Source: an uncultured beta proteobacterium
GTDB taxonomy: Bacteria > Pseudomonadota > Gammaproteobacteria > Burkholderiales > Rhodocyclaceae
Direction: 5' to 3'
Assembly: GCA_903933395.1 (NCBI GenBank)
Contig: CAIZKA010000205.1
Span: 1-8,212, forward strand
DNA length: 8,212 bases
Made by a program: the position numbers and the translations under genes. Below the pieces are notes generated by a model. The model did no database searches and had not been told where the DNA came from. It saw only the letters and a program-made list of their open reading frames with translations. This document shows, piece by piece, positions 1 through 5,635 of the stretch; within the stretch, counting starts at the first letter, position 1; each line of letters opens with the position of its first letter.

Positions 1-482
1 CGTTCCCCGACGTGCGTGGTCTCAAAGGCCCCTTCACTTGCCTCAATTCAGCGCGCTTCGGTATCGCCTGGGGCGCCTTGGGGGCCGCTGAATTTTGCTG
101 GCATGCAGCGCGGCAATACACGCTCGACCGCACACAATTCGGCCGGCCATTGGCGGCGAATCAATTGATCCAGCTCAAACTGGCCAATATGCAGACGGAG
201 ATCACCATGGCGCTCCAGGGTTGTCTGCGCCTGGGCCGGATGAAGGACGAGGGCACGGCGGCGGTGGAGATCACATCGATCATGAAGCGCAACTCCTGCG
301 GCAAGTCGCTCGACATCGCCCGCATGGCGCGCGACATGCTCGGCGGCAACGGCATTTCCGACGAATTCGGCGTGATCCGCCATGTCGTGAATCTCGAGGT
401 GGTCAACACCTACGAAGGCACGCACGACATCCATGCCCTGATCCTGGGGCGGGCGCAGACGGGAATCCAGGCCTTCAGTTGA
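1..482 (+). CDS. gcdH: Glutaryl-CoA dehydrogenase, C-terminal part (5' end outside window)
   Basis: This is the C-terminal 159 residues of an FAD-dependent acyl-CoA dehydrogenase; the reading frame is open to the left edge (first full codon at position 3). The family is about 395 residues long, so roughly the first 235 are missing. The enzyme oxidises and decarboxylates glutaryl-CoA to crotonyl-CoA in the cytoplasm, passing electrons to electron-transfer flavoprotein. Diagnostic stretches are FGIAWGALGAAEFCWHAARQ, the DRTQFGRPLAANQLIQ segment, ARDMLGGNGISDEF and NTYEGTHDIHALILGRA near the C-terminus. The Glu codon at 414-416 in TYEGTHD is the family's catalytic base, and the preceding Tyr (411-413) is the residue retained in decarboxylating members. 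The gene lies 83 bp upstream of a benzoate-CoA ligase gene on the same strand, which fits the lower part of anaerobic benzoyl-CoA degradation. A role in lysine or tryptophan breakdown is the alternative. Family assignment is very secure; the pathway is inferred. Confidence 0.93.
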   Translation, partial: FPDVRGLKGPFTCLNSARFGIAWGALGAAEFCWHAARQYTLDRTQFGRPLAANQLIQLKLANMQTEITMALQGCLRLGRMKDEGTAAVEITSIMKRNSCGKSLDIARMARDMLGGNGISDEFGVIRHVVNLEVVNTYEGTHDIHALILGRAQTGIQAFS

Positions 483-486
483 TGGC

Positions 487-533
487 CCGGCTGCAGCAGA
501 ATTCAGTCGAACCGTTGTAAAGTATTCAGCCGG
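487..533. repeat. Inverted repeat between gcdH and bclA
   Basis: A perfect 7-bp inverted repeat, CCGGCTG (487-493) and CAGCCGG (527-533), encloses 33 bases. It begins 5 bases after the gcdH stop codon. It lacks a U-run and has a long loop, so it is not a convincing intrinsic terminator. It could be a weak mRNA structure, an operator with widely spaced arms, or chance. I see no strong promoter in this 83-bp gap. Confidence 0.25.
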
Positions 534-549
534 ACACCCGCCACAGAGC

Positions 550-559
550 GGAGGAGGAG
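550..559 (+). promoter_or_regulatory. Strong ribosome binding site of bclA
   Basis: The purine run GGAGGAGGAG ends 6 bases before the ATG at 566. It is the strongest Shine-Dalgarno match in the window and fixes the start of the ligase gene. Confidence 0.75.
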
Positions 560-565
560 ACCGTA

Positions 566-2146
566 ATGTCGCAACTGAGTACTGCCGATCACGGCACATC
601 GCCGCCGCGGGTGAGCATCCCGCGGCAGTACAACGCCGCTTACGATCTGGTGCAGAGGAACCTGCAGGCGGGAAGGGCGGGCAAGATCGCCTACATCGAC
701 GATCACGGCAGCTATACCTTCGGCGACCTGGCCGAGCGGGTCAACCGTTTCGGCAACGTGCTCGGCGGCATCGGTCTGGAGCAGGAAGACCGGGTCATGC
801 TGTGCCTGCTCGACACCATCGACTTTCCGGCGGCGTTTCTCGGCAGCATCCAGGCCGGCATCGTGCCGATCGCCGCCAACACGCTGCTGACCACCGCTGA
901 CTACGACTTCATGCTCGGCGATTCGCGGGCCAAGGCGCTGGTGGTTTCGAAGGCGCTGTGGCCGCAGTTTGCCTCCATCGTCGGCAAGCACAAGACGCTC
1001 AAGCACGTGATCATTTCCGGCAGCGACGAAAAGGGTTATCCCAACCTCGCCGAACTGATGATGGGCGTCAGCCCGCACTTCGAGCCGGCGCAGACCACCT
1101 GCGACGATTTCTGCTTCTGGCTGTACTCGTCGGGCTCTACCGGCACGCCGAAGGGCACCGTGCATCTGCATTCGCACCTTATTCAGACCGCGGAACTCTA
1201 CGGCAGGCCGGTGCTCGGCATACGCGAGGACGACCTGGTGTTTTCCGCGGCCAAGCTGTTCTTCGCCTACGGTCTCGGCAACGGGCTGACGTTTCCGCTG
1301 GCGGTGGGTGCCACCACGATACTGATGGCCGAGCGGCCGACGCCGCAGGCGGTGTTCCAGCGCCTGCGCCAGCATCAGCCGACGATCTTCTACGGCGTGC
1401 CCACGCTTTACGGCGCGCTGCTGGCCAGCCCCGACATGCTTACGCGCGCCGAGGTTTCGCGCCTGCGCGTCTGCGCGTCGGCCGGCGAAGCGCTGCCGGC
1501 CGACATCGGCAGGCGCTGGACGGAACTGCTGGGTGTGGAAATCCTCGACGGCATCGGCTCCACCGAAATGCTGCACATCTTCCTCTCCAACCGCAGCGGC
1601 GAAGTGCGTTACGGCACCACGGGCAAGCCGGTCCCCGGTTATGCCGTGCGCCTGATCGGCGAGGACGGCAACCCGGTGGCGCCCGGCGAGATCGGCGAGT
1701 TGCAGATCAAGGGCCCCAGCGCGGCGGCGCTGTACTGGAACAAGCGTGAAAAATCGCTGCAGACCTTCATGGGCGAATGGACACGCAGCGGCGACAAGTA
1801 CATAGAAACCGCGGACGGCTATTTCCAGTATTGCGGCCGTTCCGACGACATGCTGAAAGTGTCCGGAATTTACGTTTCGCCCTTCGAGGTCGAGGGGGCG
1901 CTGATGACCCACGATTCCATCCTCGAAGCGGCCGTGGTGGCGCATGCCGACACCGATGAACTGGTCAAGCCCAAGGCCTATGTCGTGCTCAAGTCCGGCG
2001 TCGCGCCCTCGGAAGAACTCAAGCAGGCCCTGAAAGCGCACGTCAAGGAAAAACTTGCGCCCTACAAGTACCCGCGCTGGATAGAATTCGTCGCCGAGCT
2101 GCCGAAAACGGCCACCGGCAAGATCCAGCGTTTCAAGCTGCGCTGA
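566..2146 (+). CDS. bclA: Benzoate-CoA ligase family protein (AMP-forming)
   Basis: A complete 526-residue ANL-superfamily adenylating enzyme that would activate benzoate or a close relative (hydroxy-, amino- or fluorobenzoate) to its CoA thioester with ATP, giving AMP and PPi. The phosphate-binding loop YSSGSTGTPKG is at residues 187-197. The segment KLFFAYGLGNGLTFPLAVGA, typical of benzoate-CoA ligases, follows. The A5 motif DGIGSTE is at 328-334, the A7 Asp is D410 in SGDKY, GRSDD is at 424-428, and the A10 catalytic lysine is K519 in TGKIQR. All key residues are intact and the length is normal for the family (about 510-530). The start is fixed by a strong Shine-Dalgarno at 550-559. It sits between gcdH and an ABC importer, as expected for a gene that traps imported aromatic acid as CoA ester. 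Family is secure; benzoate as the true substrate is likely but not proven, and 3- or 4-hydroxybenzoate is possible. Confidence 0.9.
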   Translation: MSQLSTADHGTSPPRVSIPRQYNAAYDLVQRNLQAGRAGKIAYIDDHGSYTFGDLAERVNRFGNVLGGIGLEQEDRVMLCLLDTIDFPAAFLGSIQAGIVPIAANTLLTTADYDFMLGDSRAKALVVSKALWPQFASIVGKHKTLKHVIISGSDEKGYPNLAELMMGVSPHFEPAQTTCDDFCFWLYSSGSTGTPKGTVHLHSHLIQTAELYGRPVLGIREDDLVFSAAKLFFAYGLGNGLTFPLAVGATTILMAERPTPQAVFQRLRQHQPTIFYGVPTLYGALLASPDMLTRAEVSRLRVCASAGEALPADIGRRWTELLGVEILDGIGSTEMLHIFLSNRSGEVRYGTTGKPVPGYAVRLIGEDGNPVAPGEIGELQIKGPSAAALYWNKREKSLQTFMGEWTRSGDKYIETADGYFQYCGRSDDMLKVSGIYVSPFEVEGALMTHDSILEAAVVAHADTDELVKPKAYVVLKSGVAPSEELKQALKAHVKEKLAPYKYPRWIEFVAELPKTATGKIQRFKLR

Positions 2147-2163
2147 CGCATTGCACGAGAAGC

Positions 2164-2186
2164 TTGACGTGTCAATTAGCTTGACG
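2164..2186. promoter_or_regulatory. Candidate operator: three TTGAC half-sites
   Basis: TTGAC occurs at 2164-2168 and 2181-2185 on the + strand, and its complement GTCAA at 2171-2175 between them. The first pair forms the palindrome TTGAC-GT-GTCAA; the second forms GTCAA-TTAGC-TTGAC. The 9-mer AGCTTGACG is directly repeated at 2161-2169 and 2178-2186, 17 bp apart. The cluster overlaps the candidate -35 box of the transporter promoter, which is where a repressor or activator of an aromatic-acid operon could bind. No regulator gene lies in the window, so the binding protein is unknown. Confidence 0.35.
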
Positions 2187-2209
2187 CGCCAGCAGGGAAG
2201 TGTTGTGAT
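2181..2209 (+). promoter_or_regulatory. Candidate sigma-70 promoter of the ABC transporter operon
   Basis: TTGACG (2181-2186; 5 of 6 to consensus) is separated by 17 bases from TGTGAT (2204-2209; 4 of 6). Transcription would start near 2216, leaving a leader of about 65 nt before the ATG at 2282. The position, in the largest gap before the binding-protein gene, supports an independent promoter, but read-through from bclA is equally possible. Confidence 0.35.
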
Positions 2210-2281
2210 TGCGCTTTCCGGAACCACCGGCCGCAAGCGCATCTGCGTGCCATAAAAGAACATTCAGCTAGGAGAACCACA

Positions 2282-3484
2282 ATGCAAGAAAAATCGAACT
2301 ATGACCGCCGCGGATTCCTGCTCGGCAGCACGGCGCTCGCGGGCGCGACAGCGGCCGGCACGCTGCTGCCGGCCGGGCCGGCAGCAGCCCAGCAGGGAAA
2401 GATCAAGGTCGGTTTCATGCTGCCCTATACGGGGACTTTCGCCCAGCTCGGCGTGGCCATCACCAATGGCTTCAAGCTGGCTGTCGACGAGCGGGGCGGC
2501 AAGCTCGGCGGGCGTGAGATCGAGTATTTCACGGTGGATGACGAGTCAAATCCCGCCAAGGCGCCGGAAAACGTGAACAAGCTGGTGCAGCGCGACAAGG
2601 TCGACGTCGTCGTCGGCACGGTGCATTCCGGCGTCGCCATGGGCATGGCCAAGGTGGTGCGCGAGTCCGGCACCCTTTGGATCAACCCGAATGCCGGCGC
2701 CGCCGACGTGACAGGCCCGCTGTGCGCCCCGAACATCTTCCGCACCTCCTTCTCCAACTGGCAGACAACCTACGCGCTGGGCAAGGTGCTCAAGTCCCGG
2801 GGAATCAAGACTGCCGTGTTCATCACCTGGAAATACGCCGCCGGCGAGGAGGCGATGGGTGGCTTCAAGGAGGGCTTCGAGGCGGAAGGCGGCAAGATGC
2901 TCAAGGAACTGTACCTGCCCTTCCCGCAAGTCGAATTCCAGGCCTTGCTGACGGAGATCGCCAGCATCAAGCCCGACGCGGTGGCGTGTTTCTTCGCCGG
3001 CGGCGGCGCGGCTAAGTTCCTCAAGGACTATCAGGCCGCCGGCCTCAAGGGCAAGATCCCCCTTTACGGGTCGGGTTTCCTCACCGACGGGGTGCTGGAC
3101 GCCGTCGGCGATGCTGCCGAAGGCGTGGAGACGACCCTGCACTATGCGGACGGCCTCGATACCAAGAAGGACAAGGCCTTCCGCCTGGCCTATGCCAAGA
3201 CCTTCAAGCTCCAGCCCGACGTTTATGCGGTGCAGGGCTATGACGCGGGCCAGCTGCTGGCCGCCGGCCTCGATGCGGTCAAGGGCAACGTTGCCGACAA
3301 GCCGGGGATGATCAAGGCCATGGAAGCGGCCAAGATCGACAGCCCGCGCGGACCCTGGACCCTGTCCAAGTCGCACAACCCCGTGCAGGACATGTACCTG
3401 CGCAAGGTGGTGGGCAAGGAGAACAAGAGCATGGGCGTCGCCTGGAAGGCGCTGGCTGATCCGGCCCGCGGCTGCAAGGCATAG
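2282..3484 (+). CDS. ABC importer periplasmic binding protein, Liv/HAAT type, probably for an aromatic acid
   Basis: A complete 400-residue periplasmic solute-binding protein of the branched-chain-amino-acid (Peripla_BP_6, LivJ/K-like) family. It would capture the substrate and deliver it to the LivHM permease pair. The N-terminus carries a signal peptide with twin arginines (DRRGFLLGS, residues 8-16), an Ala/Leu-rich core and a likely cleavage site after the AAA at 34-36, so Tat export is plausible. The mature protein begins with the typical KIKVGFMLPYTGTFAQLG strand. Mid-protein VDVVVGTVHSGVAMGMA and DVYAVQGYDAGQLLAAGLDA are family landmarks. Three cysteines (C148, C236, C398) could allow a disulfide. 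The start is supported by AGGAGA at 2270-2275. Location after bclA suggests a benzoate-type ligand rather than an amino acid; this is contextual inference. It is followed by hairpin-forming repeats, which may raise its mRNA level over the downstream permease genes. Confidence 0.9.
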   Translation: MQEKSNYDRRGFLLGSTALAGATAAGTLLPAGPAAAQQGKIKVGFMLPYTGTFAQLGVAITNGFKLAVDERGGKLGGREIEYFTVDDESNPAKAPENVNKLVQRDKVDVVVGTVHSGVAMGMAKVVRESGTLWINPNAGAADVTGPLCAPNIFRTSFSNWQTTYALGKVLKSRGIKTAVFITWKYAAGEEAMGGFKEGFEAEGGKMLKELYLPFPQVEFQALLTEIASIKPDAVACFFAGGGAAKFLKDYQAAGLKGKIPLYGSGFLTDGVLDAVGDAAEGVETTLHYADGLDTKKDKAFRLAYAKTFKLQPDVYAVQGYDAGQLLAAGLDAVKGNVADKPGMIKAMEAAKIDSPRGPWTLSKSHNPVQDMYLRKVVGKENKSMGVAWKALADPARGCKA

Positions 3485-3490
3485 CAGTAC

Positions 3491-3560
3491 GTCATCCCCG
3501 CGCAAGCGGGGATCCAGCAACCGGTTGAGCATCCTGGATTCCCGCCTTCGCGGGAATGAC
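3491..3560. repeat. REP/dRS3-like double-hairpin repeat
   Basis: A 70-bp element bounded by GTCAT (3491-3495) and ATGAC (3556-3560). The left hairpin pairs ATCCCCGC (3494-3501) with GCGGGGAT (3506-3513) around a GCAA loop. The right one pairs ATTCCCGC (3538-3545) with GCGGGAAT (3550-3557) around CTTC. Between them lie the inverted pair ATCCAG/CTGGAT (3512-3517, 3534-3539) and the 10-bp palindrome CAACCGGTTG (3518-3527). This GTCATTCCCGC...GCGGGAATGAC type is a widespread dispersed repeat of proteobacterial genomes, similar to neisserial dRS3 and to REP elements mobilised by REP-associated transposases. It lies 6 bases after the binding-protein stop codon and may act as an mRNA-stabilising or attenuating structure. 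Confidence 0.85.
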
Positions 3561-3588
3561 GGTTCCAGCCGGAATTTTCCCCAACGGT

Positions 3589-3605
3589 GGCAGCAACTTG
3601 CTGCC
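3589..3605 (+). repeat. Small stem-loop in the livH leader
   Basis: GGCAGC (3589-3594) pairs with GCTGCC (3600-3605) around AACTT. It is followed by a pyrimidine-rich stretch without a continuous U-run, so it is at best a weak attenuator. It lies 23 bases before the chosen livH start, downstream of the REP element. Confidence 0.4.
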
Positions 3606-3628
3606 GTTCTCGTTCTTGTGCCAGCCCT

Positions 3629-4495
3629 ATGGACTTCGCCTTTTTCCTGATCCAGTTGCTCAACGGCCTGCAGTACGGGCTGTTGTTGTTTCTGGTCGCC
3701 AGCGGCCTGACCCTGGTTTTCGGCATCATGGGCATCATCAATCTGGCGCACGGCAGCTTTTACATGGTCGGCGCCTACCTGGCCTGGTCGCTTTCCAGCA
3801 TGACCGGCAGCCTGACGGCCGCGATCCTGCTGGCCATCCCGCTGACCGTAATCCTCGGCATGGCGCTGGAGCGCCTGCTGTTCCGCCACCTGTATCAGCG
3901 CGACCATCTCTACCAGGTGCTGCTGACCTACGGCCTGATCCTGGTCTTCGAGGAACTGCGCAGCCTGATCTGGGGCGATGACGTGCATGGCGTCGCCGTG
4001 CCGGCGCTGCTCAATGCTTCGATTCCGCTGACCGACAACCTCTCGTATCCCGTCTATCGCCTGGCCATTTCGGGCGTCTGCCTGCTGCTGGCGGCGGCGC
4101 TGTATTTCCTGATCCAGAAGACGCGGCTGGGCATGATGATCCGCGCCGGTGCCAGCAATCGCGACATGGTCCAGTCGCTGGGCATCGACATCAAGCTGAT
4201 CTACACCCTGGTGTTCGCCATGGGCATCGCCCTGGCCGCCTTCGCCGGCATGATCAACGCGCCGCTGTCCTCGGTATTTCCCAACATGGGCAGCCAGGTC
4301 CTGATCATCTGTTTCGTCGTCGTCGTCATCGGCGGCATCGGCTCGGTCAAGGGCGCCATGGCGGCGTCGCTGATGATCGGCCTCGCGGAAACCTTCGGCC
4401 AGGTCCTGGTGCCCGAGGTGGCGGGCATGATTGTCTATGTGCTGATGGCCGTCGTCCTCGTCTGGCGGCCGCAGGGCCTGTTCGGGAAGGCTTAA
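3629..4495 (+). CDS. livH: ABC importer permease, LivH type
   Basis: A complete 288-residue inner-membrane permease of the BPD_transp_2 family, forming the membrane channel with LivM. The N-terminal signature INLAHGSFYMVGAYLAW spans residues 37-53. The cytoplasmic coupling region is near residues 172-185 (RAGASNRDMVQSLG), and the conserved IGGIGSVKGA segment is near 234-243. The chain has about eight hydrophobic segments. I chose the ATG at 3629 because MDFAFFLIQLLNGLQYG matches usual LivH N-termini. A GTG at 3587 in the same frame would add 14 Cys/Arg/Ser-rich residues read from a stem-loop. No clear Shine-Dalgarno precedes 3629, unlike the binding-protein gene, so translation may be weaker. 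It is separated from the binding-protein gene by 144 bp holding a repeat. Substrate specificity comes from the binding protein and cannot be read here. Confidence 0.92.
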   Translation: MDFAFFLIQLLNGLQYGLLLFLVASGLTLVFGIMGIINLAHGSFYMVGAYLAWSLSSMTGSLTAAILLAIPLTVILGMALERLLFRHLYQRDHLYQVLLTYGLILVFEELRSLIWGDDVHGVAVPALLNASIPLTDNLSYPVYRLAISGVCLLLAAALYFLIQKTRLGMMIRAGASNRDMVQSLGIDIKLIYTLVFAMGIALAAFAGMINAPLSSVFPNMGSQVLIICFVVVVIGGIGSVKGAMAASLMIGLAETFGQVLVPEVAGMIVYVLMAVVLVWRPQGLFGKA

Positions 4496-4525
4496 CGTGA
4501 AACAACATGTTCGGAGCGACTAGTG

Positions 4526-4588
4526 ATAGCCGAGCGCAGCGAGCCAATCAATAGCCTCCCCGCGAGGGGAGGATGGGAGGGGCGGGCC
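4526..4588 (+). repeat. Palindromic repeat element, copy A (between livH and livM)
   Basis: A 63-bp element starting at ATAGCC (4526) and ending GGGGCGGGCC (4588). Its core is a hairpin with CCTCCCC (4555-4561), loop GCGA, GGGGAGG (4566-4572), followed by ATGGGAGGGG. It matches, on the opposite strand, the sequence at 5640-5704: both have ATAGCC, then a GCGAGCC-rich part, then the C-rich/G-rich hairpin, then (A/T)TGGG and a G-run ending in GGCC or AGGCC. It fills much of the 153-bp livH-livM gap; the rest holds no recognisable gene. Confidence 0.65.
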
Positions 4589-4648
4589 TTCAAATTGTCT
4601 TTCGCGTGTTTCATCATCAGCGGGGGCTCTCGCTGCCATGAGCGTTAG

Positions 4649-5635
4649 ATGAATTCCCGCCTCACGCAACTTCTGCCCTGGGTCGTGGTCGGCGTGCTGG
4701 CCCTGTTCCCGCTGGTGGACAGTCCCTTCTACATCCAGTTGATGACCAAGGTGCTGATCATGGCCATCTTCGCCATGAGCCTCGACCTGCTGGTCGGTTA
4801 CACCGGCCTCGTCAGCTTCGGCCACGCCGCCTATTTCGGCCTGGCCGGTTACGCCCTGGCCCTGATGACGCCGAAGTACGAGGCGGTCAGCCTGTGGTGG
4901 TCGCTGCCGGCGGCGATCGGCGTCTGCGCGCTGTTCGCGCTGATCACCGGCCTGCTGGTGCTGCGCACCCGCGGCATCTACTTCATCATGGTCACGCTGG
5001 CCTTCGCGCAGATGCTGTTCTTCGTCTTCCACGACACCAAGCTCGGCGGCGGATCGGACGGCGCCTACATCTACGTCAAGCCGGCGATGAAACTGGGCGG
5101 CTTCGAGCTGGTGAATCTGGAGAAGGCCGATCAGTTCTACTGGCTGGCACTGGTCCTCATGGCGGCGACCTACCTGCTGCTGCACCGCGTGCTCGGTTCC
5201 AGCTTCGGTCGCGCCCTGGTCGGCATCAAGGTCAATGAACACCGCATGCGCGCGCTGGGCTTTCCGGTATTCCGCTACCAGCTGGCGAGCTTTACGCTGT
5301 CCGGATCGCTGGCGGGCATTGCCGGCTACCTGGCGGCCGTGCAATACGGTTTCGTCAATCCGGAAATCCTTTCCTGGCACCAGTCGGGGGCGGTGCTGAT
5401 GATCGTCATCCTGGGCGGCATGGGCACGCTCTACGGCTCGGTGATCGGCGCCTTCGCCTTCGTCATCCTGCAGGAAGTTCTCTCGAACCAGGCCTGGTTC
5501 GGCATCGCGGCCAAGCACTGGCAACTGGCCATGGGCATATTCATCATGCTCGTCGCGCTCTACCTGCCGCAGGGCCTTGCCGGACTTGCCCGCAATTTCC
5601 GCAGCAAACCCGTCGCGGAGGCCGGCGATGAGTGA
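4649..5635 (+). CDS. livM: ABC importer permease, LivM type
   Basis: A complete 328-residue inner-membrane permease that pairs with LivH. The family signature LVGYTGLVSFGHAAYFGLAG begins at residue 48, and LGGMGTLYGSVIGA begins at about 255. The hydrophobic segments extend to residue 315, followed by a short charged cytoplasmic tail. The ATG at 4649 is the first possible start, since an in-frame TAG immediately precedes it. No good Shine-Dalgarno is visible. A four-codon open frame (ATG at 4638, stop at 4650-4652) ends overlapping the livM start and could allow translational coupling, though this may be chance. The gene end overlaps livG by 8 bp. It is flanked on both sides by inverted copies of the same palindromic repeat. 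Confidence 0.92.
   Translation: MNSRLTQLLPWVVVGVLALFPLVDSPFYIQLMTKVLIMAIFAMSLDLLVGYTGLVSFGHAAYFGLAGYALALMTPKYEAVSLWWSLPAAIGVCALFALITGLLVLRTRGIYFIMVTLAFAQMLFFVFHDTKLGGGSDGAYIYVKPAMKLGGFELVNLEKADQFYWLALVLMAATYLLLHRVLGSSFGRALVGIKVNEHRMRALGFPVFRYQLASFTLSGSLAGIAGYLAAVQYGFVNPEILSWHQSGAVLMIVILGGMGTLYGSVIGAFAFVILQEVLSNQAWFGIAAKHWQLAMGIFIMLVALYLPQGLAGLARNFRSKPVAEAGDE
5617..5621 (+). promoter_or_regulatory. Ribosome binding site fixing the livG start
   Basis: GGAGG lies inside the end of livM, 6 bases before the ATG at 5628. Together with the ATGAGTGA stop/start overlap it favours 5628 over the upstream TTG at 5577 and over the internal ATG at 5703. It therefore implies that the repeat at 5640-5704 is translated. 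Confidence 0.65.

Noticed and set aside
503..2263. 586-codon open frame on the minus strand opposite bclA
   Set aside because: It is the antisense shadow of a clear benzoate-CoA ligase gene. Long antisense frames are common with GC-rich third positions, and its protein is His/Arg/Gln-rich with no recognisable domain.
3491..3560. CRISPR-like or terminator reading of the double hairpin
   Set aside because: There are only two hairpins in inverted orientation, without spacers of equal length or further copies, and no U-run follows either stem.
3587..3628. Upstream GTG start for livH, adding 14 residues
   Set aside because: The extra residues come from the stem-loop leader, are Cys/Arg/Ser-rich and unlike LivH N-termini. 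No Shine-Dalgarno supports the GTG.
2546..3988. 480-codon minus-strand open frame across the binding-protein gene, the REP element and livH
   Set aside because: It is antisense to two confidently identified genes and crosses a dispersed repeat; there is no family signature.
5577..5627. Upstream TTG start for livG
   Set aside because: It lies deep inside livM, whereas the ATG at 5628 has GGAGG at the right distance and the common stop/start overlap.
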